Shown piece by piece: positions 32,948 to 45,579 of a stretch of DNA of 64,000 nt; the first letter of the stretch is position 1; every line of letters begins with the position of its first letter. The translations under genes and the position numbers were made by a program. Origin of the DNA: Heterobilharzia americana (taxonomy: Eukaryota > Platyhelminthes > Trematoda > Strigeidida > Schistosomatidae); assembly GCA_944470555.2 (NCBI GenBank), contig OX104134.1, positions 70,922,678 to 70,986,677 of the forward strand, given 5' to 3'. Under the pieces are notes generated by a model that worked only from the letters and a program-made list of their open reading frames with translations, searched no databases and had not been told where the DNA came from.

Positions 32948-34020
32948 ATGGAGGACATGGTGCATCTCAGTAGTGCAATAACGCTAACTGCCCCACAGTC
33001 CTTCACTCCAATTTTGTCACCAACAGATGAGGCACAAAATCAAAAGGTCATTCCAAACACGGATGGTAAAGATGGAGAATGGGTAACCATTGTACGAAAT
33101 AAAAACAAGCGAGTTTCAACTCCATCCAAACCCATCGGGTCTGAGAAGGTGACAAACCCAGAGTACAAACCCAAGTGGGGTAATCTGAAAATCAGGGAGG
33201 CTAAACATGGGCCCGCAGGAAAGTGGAATAGACAGCAGACTATGTGAGTCAATGAAGAGCCTGTCAAACAAGCAAACGTGTTGCGCATGAACGAGGGCAA
33301 ATATGGAGAGGAGATGCAGAAAAGGACTGACAGTCAGCAGTCGACAAGACATACCACTGTCCAGAATGACTCCTTGATCGTCACGGACCCGACAGACAGC
33401 CCTGAACTCCCGTATAGCTTTCAGGACAAAACTGACAGTGTTCTTCGGGAGGACGCATGCGGAAAACTCGAGCTGGACCGCATAAAATCAGTAGCCTAAA
33501 CTAGGCTGTCTCGTGGTTCCGATCCAGTAACTTAGGGCAAACCCCGTCTTCTGAGGCTCACATTCTCCAACCCAGGCGATGTCGAGGATGTGCTCTTAGC
33601 ACCTCACGTGCTGAAAGCTGAGGAGAAAGTTAGGATACTGCCGGACATCCCACACTCTGAGAGAAAGGCTCTAGGGAATCTGTTGGGCGACAATCGTGAC
33701 GCTTACTTCTAAGGAAGAGACCTAATAGTGCAAGGCATACCAGGGAATCCAGGCACCGAGGAAATTCACCACGATTTTCGCGAGTGGAAGATCCTCAAGG
33801 ATACAACTAACCACAGGGAAGTAATCACCCAAAGCGTCTCACGCATGCCCAAAAAAGACGATGACCGCATATCAAAGTTGTTTATCAAACTTCTTAAATG
33901 GCAGCATCCCCGCTGGATGCTTCCTGAGCGAACGGAACTCGCCAGCCACCTGCAGTCAGCAAACACCCTTATAGGTCGCAGCACGAAAGGCTGTAACGAA
34001 AACAGAAAAAACTGGAATTG
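32948..34020 (+). pseudogene. CR1-c ORF1, remaining broken frames
   Basis: A series of frames continue ORF1. 32948-33247 carries DGEWVTIVRNKNKRV and a basic segment. 33278-33499 is acidic. 33728-34020 reads VQGIPGNPGTEE, then DRISKLFIKLLKWQHPR and the region up to RSTKGCNENRKNW. The last is consistent with the RRM-like/C-terminal part of CR1 ORF1 proteins. At least two stops and one frameshift interrupt it. Confidence 0.6.
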
Positions 34021-34189
34021 ATTGTACCTCAGGAAGGCTGCCTAGATGCAAAAAACGGGGGAGGGGGGAACGCTATACCAGCAGTCAGTAATTAGGCACA
34101 TTCCCAGCCCCCACGCTTGGGGATCCAGCCGGCTAACTGGAAAATGGAGACGGCGCGGGTATTGCACTCCAAGTACAGAGCATAAGTTG

Positions 34190-36340
34190 CACCTATGCTA
34201 ACGCACAAAGTTTGCTGAACAAACTAGACTACCTGCGGGAACCAAGTAAGGACACTTATGCTCACCTTATCGGTGTAACTGAGACACGGGCTTCCCCTGA
34301 TTTGTCAAACCAGGAGCTGGCGGTTGTTAATAACATGCTGTTTAGCAATGACAGGAAGGCTGGCAGGGGTGGGTAGCTTTTTATGTCAGCTCCTCTCTCT
34401 CAGCCCACCAAGTCCATGTTCAGGATTTGGAATGCCCCGAAAAGTCCATTTGGTGCTGTCCAAGGCTACAAATTGCTTGGCAGGAGTCAATAAACGAAAG
34501 TCGTCCGCAGACTTGCGGCATGACAACTAGATGCTAAGGGCAATTAGTTGCTCTCCTAAACTGCGACACACGCTGATTTTAGAAGGCTTTGACCTACCGA
34601 AGGCCAGCTCTGCATACTTTTAGCGGGAGTGACGATTCCATTGAAAGGGGGCACACGGAAAATGTGAAAACGGTGACGCGAGTCAGGTAGGCGTAGACCC
34701 CATCTCGCTTAGACTGCGTCTTCACAAATGAAGAATTCCTGAAAGGCAACCTGACAATCCTTCCTCCTCTGCTCAGTAGTGACCACGTTGCCATCGGCTT
34801 CCAATTTGTCTGCGAAATCAGTCTAACCAGACCTTTCAATGAATATCGTTGGAACTTCAGACAACCTAACACTCCGGCTCTTCTAACCACATTAGAACAG
34901 ACAGATTGGGAGGCCAACTATGCGTGGCAAGGTATGATCACCCATTGGAAATTCATACTTGACAAGATCATGCATGAGATCAGTCACTCTGTTCCACTTT
35001 CGAGGCCGAAGTGCCTCAAGTTACCTCAGGTTATAAGGAACCACACTCGCGAACTACTTAAGTTAAAAAGACATCACTGGGCTGAACACAAAAGAATTCC
35101 ACCGAACGTACTTGCAGGCAATTCAAACAGACAGGAAACATGTGCACTAGGGCTTTGAGAGCCGATCGGCAGCGGCATTAAGTCAGGCTTACAAACGTGT
35201 TTGTGTCTAACCCGAGAAGTCCCTTCCATTACGCTGGTTCATTCCAGCAGGTTGAAGCGGGAGTCACTCAACAACTGGGTGCGGACGGACTGACTATTAG
35301 AGACACCAAAGCAGCTGAGCCTTTGGCTGACCAGTATCTGCAAATCTTTTCGTCATCGTCCACCTACTCAGGAGCCTACAATTACCCCACTAACGAAGTA
35401 AGACTCTCAGTGGTCGACCTAAGCGTTGAGCTTTTACAGCGCAAACTGCTACTGTTCACCTGGGACCCCTCCCCAGACCACTTAAAATCCATCCGTTGGG
35501 AGGGAGCTTCAATCTTGTCCGAACCCTTAAGTAAGTTATTTAAGAGTTCTCCGAGTCGGAGGATAGTACCCGACTCTTGAAAGCTGGGCAACATAACGCC
35601 AATTTTCAAAGGGGCTCAACGAAGCAATCCAAAGAAATACAGATTGGTGACACTTCTACGTATTTCGTCCAAAGTAATGGAATCGTTGATATACTATGAA
35701 CCGAGGGATTACCTCACAAAGATAAATTTCTTTGCGCTCCAACAACATGGATTTCGAAAGGGATACTCCTGCATTACCAATTTGCTAGCATTGTTGACAG
35801 TCGAGGACGAATTGACGTTATCTACCTAGAATTTGCTTAGGCGTTTGATCGTGTTAATCACCACTGTCTTATCGATAAATTAAAATAATTGGGATTCGAC
35901 CTCCTCTCATTGACTGGTTGTCTTCATATCTACGGGGCCGTTCATTTGGAGTTTGGGTGAGTTTCTCTGTGCCTAAAGAAACACAGTGTCCGAGTGATGT
36001 TACCAATGGTTCAGTACTAAGGCCTCTCCTTTTTCCAATATAGTTAAACGACTTGCCTCAACAGGTCTTTTCCGAAATCCTTCTTCTTGCCGACGACGTG
36101 AAACTCTGGAGGGAAACCAAAAGTGAAGAAGACAGTGCTTCTCTACAGGAAGACTTGATTCGACTTCACAGTTGGGCAATCAGCAATGGGCTTGCATTTA
36201 TTCCTGAGAGATGCAGGGTAATACACGTAAAACATGGTGCATCTCACGTATATAGCCTCAACGGCATGAAACGTGAAGGAGAAGGATTTGGGTGTGTCGG
36301 TTTCCCAAGACTTAAAATCCTACGCCAGCTGTGACAGAAA
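34190..36340 (+). pseudogene. CR1-c endonuclease and reverse transcriptase, broken
   Basis: The endonuclease begins near 34190 (YANAQSLLNKLDYLR, GVTETR) and is heavily broken to about 34920. The RT entry at 35440-35530 reads WDPSPDHLKSIRWEGASILSEPLSKLF, corresponding to the S-PGPD-x-L-P motif. 35640-35830 gives the RISSKVMESLI and QHGFRKGYSCITNLL blocks. 35830-35900 gives FAxAFDRVNHHCLIDKL (first catalytic Asp) with an in-frame stop. 36053-36334 gives LLADDVKLWRE with the ADD catalytic motif. The modules are in the usual CR1 order, so the identification is firm although the gene is dead. Confidence 0.82.
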
Positions 36341-36621
36341 TGTACTTGGTGAGAACCCGACATTAGTAGCTCTTAGATGAATTTTCGGGCAGTTCGATCG
36401 TAGATGCTTCCACCAAATTTTCAACAGCTTCATAAGGCCGTACCTGAAGTTCGGGACCATGGTCTTCCTTCTTATCCCCAGAAGAACGAAATAGCTTAGA
36501 ACCCATCCAGAGGCGTTCTACAAAATCTGTTCGAGGACTTGGGTCCAAAACGTACGAAGAACGGCCGGTTGCGCTGGATCTGTATCCTCTGGAATACAGA
36601 AGGCTAAGGGATGACTTTATA

Positions 36622-36903
36622 ATGACTTACAACATTCCGAGCATGCCTGGCCACCCACTCCACTACTTATTAAATCTTAGCTGCAGTGCTAATCTTAGAG
36701 GACATACACAGAAACTAAGCGTGGAACATAGCAGGCTGCATGTCAGGCAAAGCTTCTATTCCCTAAGAGTTGTTAAACCCTGGAACGCTCTTCCTGAAGA
36801 TGTGATCCAGGCTACCTCGTCTGAATCTTTTAAATGCCAACTGGATACCCACTTGATGTGTGTCTGGGATCTGACCAGAACAACGTCAATTTTCACATTT
36901 TGA
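36622..36903 (+). pseudogene. CR1-c RT C-terminal domain
   Basis: A 93-codon frame with a conserved CR1/jockey C-terminal signature: [20 protein letters not shown], then [16 protein letters not shown] and [12 protein letters not shown]. The NALP-x-x-V block followed by F-K-x-x-LD closes most CR1-type polyproteins. The T-rich element end follows directly. Confidence 0.85.
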
Positions 36904-36955
36904 TCGCCACTTTTTCACCTTTTTTTACTTGTACAACAGGTTAACAACCACAAGG

Positions 36956-38660
36956 AGTAGTGATCCACGGACTGTAGACGCGGAATCCAGTTGAGCGAAA
37001 GATTCTTCTCTTCCGTCAACGACCGTTTAAACCATTTGATAAAAGCGTTGGCCCCATGGAATTGTGCTGAAGTGCTAACCATGCTCACATGCAACTACTT
37101 CACTCGCTCGCCGAAATTAAGTCAACTTCCCGAAGGGTGAGACCGTGGTATCCCCTCACTAATATTCAGTACAGGCGCCAGAAGAAACTCGTGCAACTAC
37201 AGACCAATAGCACTGTTACCCACACTATCTACGGTGCTAAAACGCCTGGTTGCAGATGTTGTTTGAGACTACATAAAAGGAAAGAACATCATTCATCTCA
37301 CCTAGCATGGTTCCAGAACCAGCAGATCACGTGCCACAAACTTGATGATGGCTCAGAGCGACTGGACCGCTAGACGGGGCGACAAGCAAACAGTCCACGT
37401 TATCTTCTTGGACTAGGCCAAAGCCTTCGATAGCGTCCCACACTACACCGTGCTTGCCAAACTTGCAAACGTGGGCGTCACCAAACTACTCTTAGCATGG
37501 TTTACAGCATACCCAGAAGACAGAAAATTCTGAATTAAAGTAAACAGAATTCGGTCAACCCGGAGGAGTGCGAGACTAAGGATTTCTCAATGAGCAATCC
37601 TTGGGCCATTGCTATTTTTACAATTTATCAGTGACCTTGCGACTGAAATCTCTTCTCCTATCCTCCTATTTGCCGACGACATCGAAGTATGGAGACAGCG
37701 GTCAGCGAAAAGGATCCAGGACACTCCAAGACGATGTGCAGCAGCTGGAGTCCTGGTCAGACCCTAACGGTCTGAGCTTTGACCTGGAGAAGTGCAAGAC
37801 GATATATCTTCCCACAGCAGGGGTGGTGCAAATCAGCCACACTCTTAACAAGCATGCGATCACCAAGGTACCCACAGAGAAGCACCCTGGACTAAACTTT
37901 CCGACACACTAGGTACTAGTGCTAAATATACAGGGACGGCAGCAAAGGCGAACGCCATTGTTCACGTTCTAAGAAGACGACTTGGATCGTTAACTCCGGA
38001 ATTATTCCTTATGGTATTTAAAACCTATGTTAGACCACAAATATAGGCATTCGACACGATACCAACCCCACTGTTAAAGGGACAGCAATACACTCCAGGA
38101 GGTACAGAGAATAGCAACAAAGTCGGTTGTCAGACTAACAGACACAGCATCCCAGACAACTCAACTTGTTCACACCAAGCTGTCAAAGGGAAAGAGGTTA
38201 TCTAATGGCAGCCTACAATGATCATTCACCAAGTGGACTACCCAAATAGGACAACGTTATCGGTCAAAAACCGGCAGTTCCATGGGAACACCACCTGCAC
38301 ACCCTACCATAGGGCAAAGACGAAAGTAAAATCCAACTTCTCCTACAGAATATGTACTTTGCTGAATGGCTTGCCCCAGGAAGTAGCCACAACTACATCT
38401 GTCGACTCCTTCAGAAGATTATTGGATGAGTATGTGGGCAAAAATGGCCTACCACAAACATTTTTCAGTAGCAACTTATGATGCGCTCTTTCATCCCTGT
38501 ATTCCTGACACTAGCATTTGCAGTAAGACGCATCTCTCCCCCATATTATTACCAGTAACACCTATATTTTCATGAGTACTTTTCACTCCTCCTTTTCTCA
38601 TTCCTCACACCCTATTTCTAACATTTTTAAAGTGACACTTAACACTTACTTGCAGGTCCT
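36956..38660 (+). mobile_element. CR1-d, 3' part with reverse transcriptase
   Basis: Continuation of CR1-d after the nested CR1-c. Across changing frames it reads NYRPIALLPTLSTVLKRLV (about 37200), HGSRTSRSCATNLMMAL, then VIFLDWAKAFDSVPHYTVLAKL (about 37400, first catalytic Asp). LLFADDIEVWRQRSAK (about 37660, FADD motif) and the C-terminal NGLPQEVATTTSVDSFRRLLD (38370-38440) follow. A pyrimidine-rich 3' UTR runs to about 38660. The RT is well recognisable but split over three frames, with frameshifts near 37370 and 37660. Confidence 0.8.
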
Positions 38661-41388
38661 TACAACAACAGGACTTGTAAACGGTTGATTAGTCTTATCA
38701 GCAGCTCCATTGTTCCCCCTCCCAAAGAAACAAACTATACTACGGTTTGGAAATGAAATACCTTCAAATAGACAATCACTGCCTTCAAAACCACAAGCAG
38801 GAAAAAGCAAAGACTTCTGTTACCGTCTAAGGAGTACAACCTAACAAAAAGAACCAAGCCTCAAGACCTAGAAGCTAGAGCTCAAAAATACAAGTTTCCT
38901 CTACTCGTACTATTGTTGCGGGATGTTACAGGTCGATTGTCCTCTGTCAAGGTTAGGCGCCATCCTCATTTCCACAGACTTTACCTTGTTTCTGCTTATA
39001 CGAATTTTGTATGTATTCTGCTTAGTATATTGTGTTAATCTATCAGAATACCACTGTCTCACTTTTTATTAGTCTACCATTAGGTTAACTGGTGGGAAGT
39101 TAAGATTTCTACAACCTTGGCATATTCACCTCTTGTTGCGCAAATTACATGAAATGCTTTACGGTAGACTAACGAAGTAGTTAGGTTAAAATCTGTGTCC
39201 TGTCTTTTTTTGAGGTCACTTTTGATCGTTTATTGTGTTGTCTGGGAATAATTTTGTCTTGTCAAATTTTTTCCTTCATCATTACTCATGGTTTTGTGTT
39301 CTCTGCTCATAAACGTTTTCCTGAGTTACCACTCTTGTTAAGCATCCTAGTTTGAGTTGGTCAGAATGTCTGATCGATAAAATACTGGTGGTTAACCATA
39401 ATATCAGTGCCATCTGGATGAGGGAATGCAATAGCATTGTCACCTACATCTGTTGGTACCGTATCGTGTGCACTAGCTTCACACCATCTGATTATATGTG
39501 TTCCAGTGAACATACTGCTAGGTGAGTATGCAACGTTTACCACAACCCAGTGTATGTCCTTACTTAGGAAGCGCCTGAGTCTGTGGTAGCAAGGAAGCCA
39601 TCTATTCAAGCTATTTTTTCGGCTGTACTAACTGGAGTTTCATACTATAGTATAGCCGGTGTCATGAAGAATAACTGTACTAGAAAATCAGGTGTTGGGT
39701 AGAATAGAAGTGAGTTGGATATACCTGTCCGCCAAACACGAATTCGTCGTATGCGGAACTCTAAGATCGCAACTGGAGTTGCGGAGGTACAAATGACATA
39801 CCACTTTTAACCCAGGAACGACAATGATAATGGTGACTTAACGGTTGAGGTTCACTAGATTGTAGAGAGAAAAGGTTAATGAAGCCGTTAGGTTCCTTTA
39901 GTTCCACTAACCACTTGTAAAGATTCCAGAGGCTGTTTATGAGGGCTCCAGGGATCTCTCGCAAAACCAAAAGGTATAAACCCCTCTGAGCGCCATGTTC
40001 ATTACCTGTTTTTAGTTGAGGGAACTATTTAGAACATTCTATCAGAAGTATCGCTCGGAGTGCTTATCTCCATGGTGGTCATACTAGGTTAACATGAAAA
40101 TCAAATCGACTAAAGATCCTTAAAACTGGTCTGGTATTGAGAAATAGAGATGTAAATATTATTCATGCGTGACGGACACAATGGCTAATTATTCGAATGT
40201 TCTAATTTGTTTGGACTGGGTTCTTGACGCAGGATGGGACAGGCCACCCTGACTGAACTAAGGGTTCGGGAAGAGGAGACGGGATTAAAGTTGTGGGTTT
40301 TTGTATAACGAGGTCTTGAAAATAAATGACCCCATAACCCTTATGGATAACCAGGGTTGTACCCCAAACACATTGACGGCACTGTACTAATGCCCACAGC
40401 CTGCGTAATCAGACCTCAGAGCTGGGGGTTTTTAGTCTATGACGTAGGACCTGATGTCGTTGCCATGACAGGGACGTAGCTCAAGAGATGTGGCTTCTGT
40501 TCCTTTTCACTGGGTACTCCTACGCCAGGGCTGCAAGAATGGAGTTCTGCTGTTTCCCTGCGAAAACTTAAATATAAGGTCCACTTATCCTGAAGCACGT
40601 GAAAACAGTACGTACGAATTAGTAAGCTGCGACGTTTAGTCAATTGAGAATGTATTCCAAATCCGAGTGATCTACTGGAATCAATGTTCCATAGCAAATA
40701 ACTTCATACTAAACCACGTAAGTGGGTGAAGTAATAGTAACAGATGCCCGATAATAGGTGAGCGTGAGCTAGGCGCACGACTTATTAACTGGAGCTTATA
40801 TCGTCAGACTCTAGCTTCATTATCAACCTAGTCTTGTCAGTCTTAGAGTTTGTTCTGTCCAAGACGTTGTCAGGGCAGCGCGTTTTCACATAGAGTATAA
40901 ACTATCCCTCCAAGAATTGGTTTTTACACATCAAACAGGAGTAACTGACCTGTATCACTCACGTTCAATCCCGGTAGTGCACACGTAATGATACTTTTTA
41001 AGTTCCGTACGTATGACTTGGATTACTATTCGGTTCCTCTTGGACTGAATGTATTTCGCGTGGGCATATCAGCTATCAAGAAATGTGCAATTATAGTAGA
41101 TTGGAATGTGGAGAGTAGAATATTTACTGAGGAGCATTGGGAAGAATTCAAAGCTACATTTGAAAATCCAAATTCACCGTTTATACCATGGTCAACTCCA
41201 CTCATTCTTACTGCTCCCTTCCAGGGTCAGTAAAAGTATTTTAAGACTTCTAGCGAACAGGGAACGACTATGAAACTTCTTTTTGGAAACAGGCAGTAAG
41301 GCCTTCAGGACTGCATATTGCAAGGCTATGATCATATGTTAATAAAATATTACGAGATCCAGAATAGCATATGGAAGGCAGTTTTTAA
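38661..41388. other. No feature recognised
   Basis: Contains minus-strand frames of 69-86 codons (39361-39609, 39761-39970, 40437-40697) without recognisable domains. Locally higher GC at 39.8-40.6 kb suggests old retroelement sequence, but I could not match it. Confidence 0.45.
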
Positions 41389-41870
41389 TTGACTGTCACG
41401 TCTGTTCAAAACGTTTCTTATCATAAATTAAAAGAACTAAATGTAAGCATGAAGTCATATCGCTTTTTCTACATGAAAGTTCAGAAAAGGTCACTGAGCC
41501 TGAACTGTCCAAAGGTGCGGCGTTATCGGAATACTTTAGCGAAGTCTTCTCAGTTGGTCAATAGTGGTATGCACAGCTGTAGTGAAAGTATTGCCCCATC
41601 AATGGGCAGTTTTTCAGTCGCTTAGAAATCCTAGGTCTAGAGAATTCTCGGACCCTGATGGTTTACACCTTAGACTATTGAGGCAGTTACTGATCTTTTC
41701 AATATTTTCTTATCCCAAACTCGCCTACCTAGAGACTGAAAAGATGCCATAATCGGCCCAGTTCCTTAAGACCGGTAATCGTTAGTTGGTATCTAGCTGT
41801 TGCCGTGTGGGTCTAACTAGCTTAGTCACCAAGGTCTTCGGAAAGTAATCCATTTCTGTAGTGTAAGACA
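41389..41870 (+). mobile_element. CR1-like RT N-terminal fragment (CR1-f)
   Basis: A short plus-strand relic. One frame gives EPELSKGAALSEYFSEVF. Another (41564-41752) gives SREFSDPDGLHLRLLRQL, and then RLPRDWKDAIIGPVP. This is the linker plus the entry of a CR1-type RT (PDG-x-H-x-RLL-x-E-L...LP-x-DWK-x-A-I-x-PV). Nothing further downstream (catalytic motifs) is present, so this is an internal fragment. Confidence 0.7.
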
Positions 41871-43838
41871 GGCGAAGTACATCCAGTCAAGTCAATCGTT
41901 CCTCATGAGGTAGATTTAAGAGGCCTCAACTATGTGTGACGTTTTACAGGATCCACTCCCACCGATTCTTCAACACTGGAAAATCACACTAGACGATGGG
42001 ACATTCTTGAATCTTATGCTGATGACCCTCAAAACCTCAACGTATTTCTCAATCTTAGTATTTTGGGTGAGAGTTTCTGAAGGGTTCTTCGAATTTCCTA
42101 TCAGATTAATTGTTCACCTCTGTAGCATCACTACTGTTAATAGTTACAGGTATCCAGTCTTTTTGTGAATCAGTAGTCATTTTAGTTGTTATGACAGTCA
42201 CCTTTTTCTCCTTTTACGTTGGTCACGGCATCCGTTACTGACTCATCGTACAACGTCAGTCCCTCTTTTGGTGTCTTGTCAGATATTCTTTTGAAAGCAT
42301 TTGGTATGTCATCATTTGACTTTGCATTGGCTCAGTGGTAGTTATTGTTCTAACTAGATGATTGTTTTTTTGCCAACAGCCTGCATAAGAGCAGACAGGC
42401 TACCAGAAAATTTGCGCAGTCAAACTGAAGCTGGTGTACTGCAACTGTTATATAGGGTTGGTGTCAATCCTGTACACTGGGACTAACATCCACATACACC
42501 ACACAGTATACTTTTGTCAACCAAAAAGTAACGGTCAGGTTAATGGCAGACATGGTTATGCCTACCCATTTTTTCATAAAATAATGGGAGATTCAAACTA
42601 GAAATGGTACCTATATTTAACCTTGGTTGACACAATTGACAATATATACAAAACTTTCTAACACGTTTCACATAGAAATGATTTAAAAACTGTACTTCAA
42701 CTGCAAATACTCAGTCAAACGGGAACTAAGAGTACTTAAGTTGCGATAAACACAAGTGATTCACAGCGAAATGTTAAAACAGCTTTTTCAAAACGTACAA
42801 CATTTACGAAAGAATGTAATAAAGCCCAGAAATGATAAAAACTCAAATGTTGACTTAATTGGTTCAAGCAGAAGTTTACCAGAAAGTTTTTGATATAGTC
42901 CAGATAACCAAGGCCAAATTTGTCAAAAACGTAGCGAAAATCACTCTTTGTTTTCAAGGCGCGCACTAAAATATGATAAGTTAGCCAATATTCTTGACAA
43001 GGCAGTCCTGTACAGTCCTATTGTGTAGTTCCGCAAATCTAAGCAATAAAACAGCTATTTAGTCTTCGCTGATAAGGCTAGTGAACTAAAGATCCTATGT
43101 TAGTCCTTGCAGTATATGGAAGGTTGACTTTTCTACCACTAGCAGTGGTAACAAATTTAATTCGTTGACCACCCTGTAAGAATTTGAGTTTTACTCATAG
43201 CTTATTAGACCATGGCTTAGAAAGTTTTTTTTGATTTTTTAAATAGTCACTTCTAGAAGAAGTAAGACGGTTAGATAGATCAACATGGAGGTTGTTATTT
43301 ATGATATAATACAAGAAAATACGATGATCTGTATTCGTACATGATGTTGGGAAATAGTTGAAACTTTTCAATGGGTTTTCATAATGGAGGTGGGAAATTT
43401 TTTTGAACTTAGTATCTACTCTTTGTACCTGTTTCATACTGCCTACTTCGTTCTTAAAGCAAGGAATAATTGTCTGTATGCAGTATTTAAAACGAAGCCT
43501 TATGTATGTAGGGAATAGTTCAAAATATGTCGATGCACTTGAAGTGACTACAATATCCGGAATATTTTAGCTGCAACTGCGTTACAGTATACAGTTGTCT
43601 TCAAGTTGTTGTTAATGATGACATATATCCTTTTTTTCTCTAACTCAGGCCAATGTTGATCCACCGACTGAAAGACTGTCAGCAAACTGTTACCGATATG
43701 CGTTACTGCGCTGTTGTTGCAATTAGTTTCAGACGCCAGCGTCTAAAAAATTTGATCAGCTCATTTAGGACGATCTGAAACTCTAGCCTTTCTTCAGCCC
43801 AATGAATAACCTTGAGACACTGACATCGTCTGCGAATC
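41871..43838. other. No gene recognised
   Basis: AT-rich, with short unassigned frames (41932-42168 plus, 42736-42966 minus, 43195-43437 minus). A tRNA-box-A-like TGGCTCAGTGGTAG at about 42333 has no matching box B or cloverleaf. Confidence 0.45.
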
Positions 43839-43839
43839 A

Positions 43840-43925
43840 CAATGATGATGATGATGTCGTCTAGAAAGACGATGAAAGCTCCATGACCAAACAACCCAGC
43901 TCAGATAACATAATACAATCAAGAC
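43840..43925 (+). repeat. PLE terminal segment, isolated copy
   Basis: A fourth copy of the PLE terminus: a GATGATGATGATG run, TCGTC/GACGA stem, GAAAGC, then AACAACCCAGCTCAGATAAC. The first core residue is altered (ATGATGA in place of CTGATGA). There is no PLE coding sequence beside it. Confidence 0.7.
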
Positions 43926-44199
43926 AATGATGATGACCTAAGCGTTCTCTGTAGTTCAGAAATATGAAGCATGAACCTAACTAGTAAGCAGTTCCCATTC
44001 AGAAATTACTCCATTCGGCTCACACTCTTTGCATCCCATCACATAGGCAGTACTTCAACCACTCTTTCATGTTGACATCCACACCGAAACTAGTAGGTGG
44101 TTTTTGATTTTTCTGAACGAATACAGGTGAAAACAGTACTAGCCCATAGTTGTATGTGGAGGTAACTGATATGGGTAGTAACATCTATTTTACAATCTG

Positions 44200-45060
44200 A
44201 CCACATGCACTTGACTTAAGATGCTGCTCCAGGACTGACCTGCAACCACTCCCAGATAAATGGTAGGGAGTGCAGTAGTGGGATGTGTCGACCACTGCAC
44301 TTGGGGAGTTGCACCAGCCCAAACGGAGTGGTTGATGACGAAATCTCAGTTTGGATACAAAAAACCAGTTCGACATTTTCCAACTTGCGTCACCTGTGGG
44401 GCCGACTGACAAGATATTCGAATATCTATCAAAGGATAAGTATAGTGCACTGCAGTCTCCTCTTTCCTGTTATACGGGTGTGAGACATGGTCATTAGAAG
44501 TAGAAGACACAAAGCGGTTACAGATGTTTGATCATAGGTGTCTTTGTAGCATTTCTCGCGTTTGGTGGAATCACCGTCTTAGAAATGTTAGGGCAAGACG
44601 AAAAGTACCGGGCAAGTCGATTGATAAGGTTGTGAACCTTAGTCGACTGAGATGACTTGGACATGTACTGTACATAGCAAGCCGCCGTCTACCTCGACGT
44701 ACCATGCTGGGGAAAGTTGGAAGAGGGTTTAGGGTGGCCAGACTAAGACGGGGCATCAGTCAGTCGATGAAGTCTCTGATTGTTGGTCCGGGTCGTATGG
44801 GGTGAAGTAGAGTAACTGGTTGGGACCCGCGAGGCAGAAGGAATCAATGGTTGAGGACTGTTGCTAACATGGTTAAAGACCGGTCACAACGTCGCAGCTA
44901 TGTTCACTCCTTGACATCTAAAGTTTGAATATTCGCACTAACCTTTATCTTCAGATTGCTTGTTCTCTCACATTACTTTATCTTCTTTAGTATCACTTTT
45001 TCTATCCACCTGTTCTTTGTGAACTAATGTGAAGTGTGGCAACTTGAGCCGGTGCACCTG
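44200..45060 (+). mobile_element. RTE family b, copy b2, 3' fragment
   Basis: A plus-strand 3' fragment of RTE family b. It reads IQKTSSTFSNLRHLWGR (aligned with IKKARLAFANLRHLWRR of copy b9), LLYGCETWSLEVEDTKRL in broken frame near 44470-44520, and the C-terminal region to about 44760. The 3' UTR extends towards 45060. The element is 5'-truncated and shows several stops. It is the only family-b copy in the window on the plus strand. Confidence 0.75.
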
Positions 45061-45575
45061 TGTGCAAGGTTGTACGTTGGTTCTGTCAGTCAGTCAACCA
45101 GATGCACTTGATTGTACCAACCCCACCCACCCAGCGTAACTTAGCTAAAGCTTACAAACAATCTTATTTGATACCAATCTTTTTCATGCATTACATAATC
45201 CTCCCTTTTCTCATCTTTAACCGTGTTGGGTTGATAAGTAATTCTACCATGTAATGCATTGAATGGTCTGCCCTGAGCTCAGTATTATAGCCTTGGATAT
45301 TTGATAACTGGGAAGCAATCACTGTAGATAGAAGTGTGACTATTGTCCCCGTGTGATCGTTTCCAGAAACAGAAGTGTAGGATCACTTAAGCAATGTCAT
45401 TTTTCGTTCGGATAAAAAGTCACATATACTTCGAAAGCTGTAAACCACAAGAAAGTTTCCACCACTTTTCACAAATCAAAAAGTACGCTCTCCGGAGAGT
45501 AACGATCTCTCATTAGCAACAACTACGAGGTTAGTAGCAATGATTGTCAACGATCAAAGACTTCAATGACGGTTG
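45060..45575. other. No gene recognised
   Basis: AT-rich sequence between two RTE copies. It may include the rest of the b2 3' UTR. Confidence 0.4.
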
Positions 45576-45579
45576 CTGT

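Larger units (their letters stand above)
32345..36955 (+). mobile_element. CR1-like non-LTR element CR1-c, nearly full length, nested in CR1-d
   Basis: A second plus-strand CR1-type element sits between the two halves of CR1-d. In order: a pyrimidine-rich leader (32345-32580), ORF1 with a PHD-type finger (32584-32832) and a second ORF1 portion (32948-34020), an endonuclease (about 34190-34920, containing LNKLDYLREPSK and GVTETRASPDL), an RT (35190-36340) and a C-terminal domain (36622-36903). A short T-rich 3' end follows. The length of about 4.6 kb suits a full-length CR1 element. Every module is interrupted by frameshifts or stops. Confidence 0.8.

Noticed and set aside
39361..40697. Minus-strand ORFs of 69-86 codons as exons of a gene
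   Set aside because: No conserved motif, no consistent splice phases, and scattered stops. They are more likely remnants of unrecognised repeats.
42330..42480. tRNA gene suggested by TGGCTCAGTGGTAG
   Set aside because: No box B at the right distance and no cloverleaf arms could be paired.
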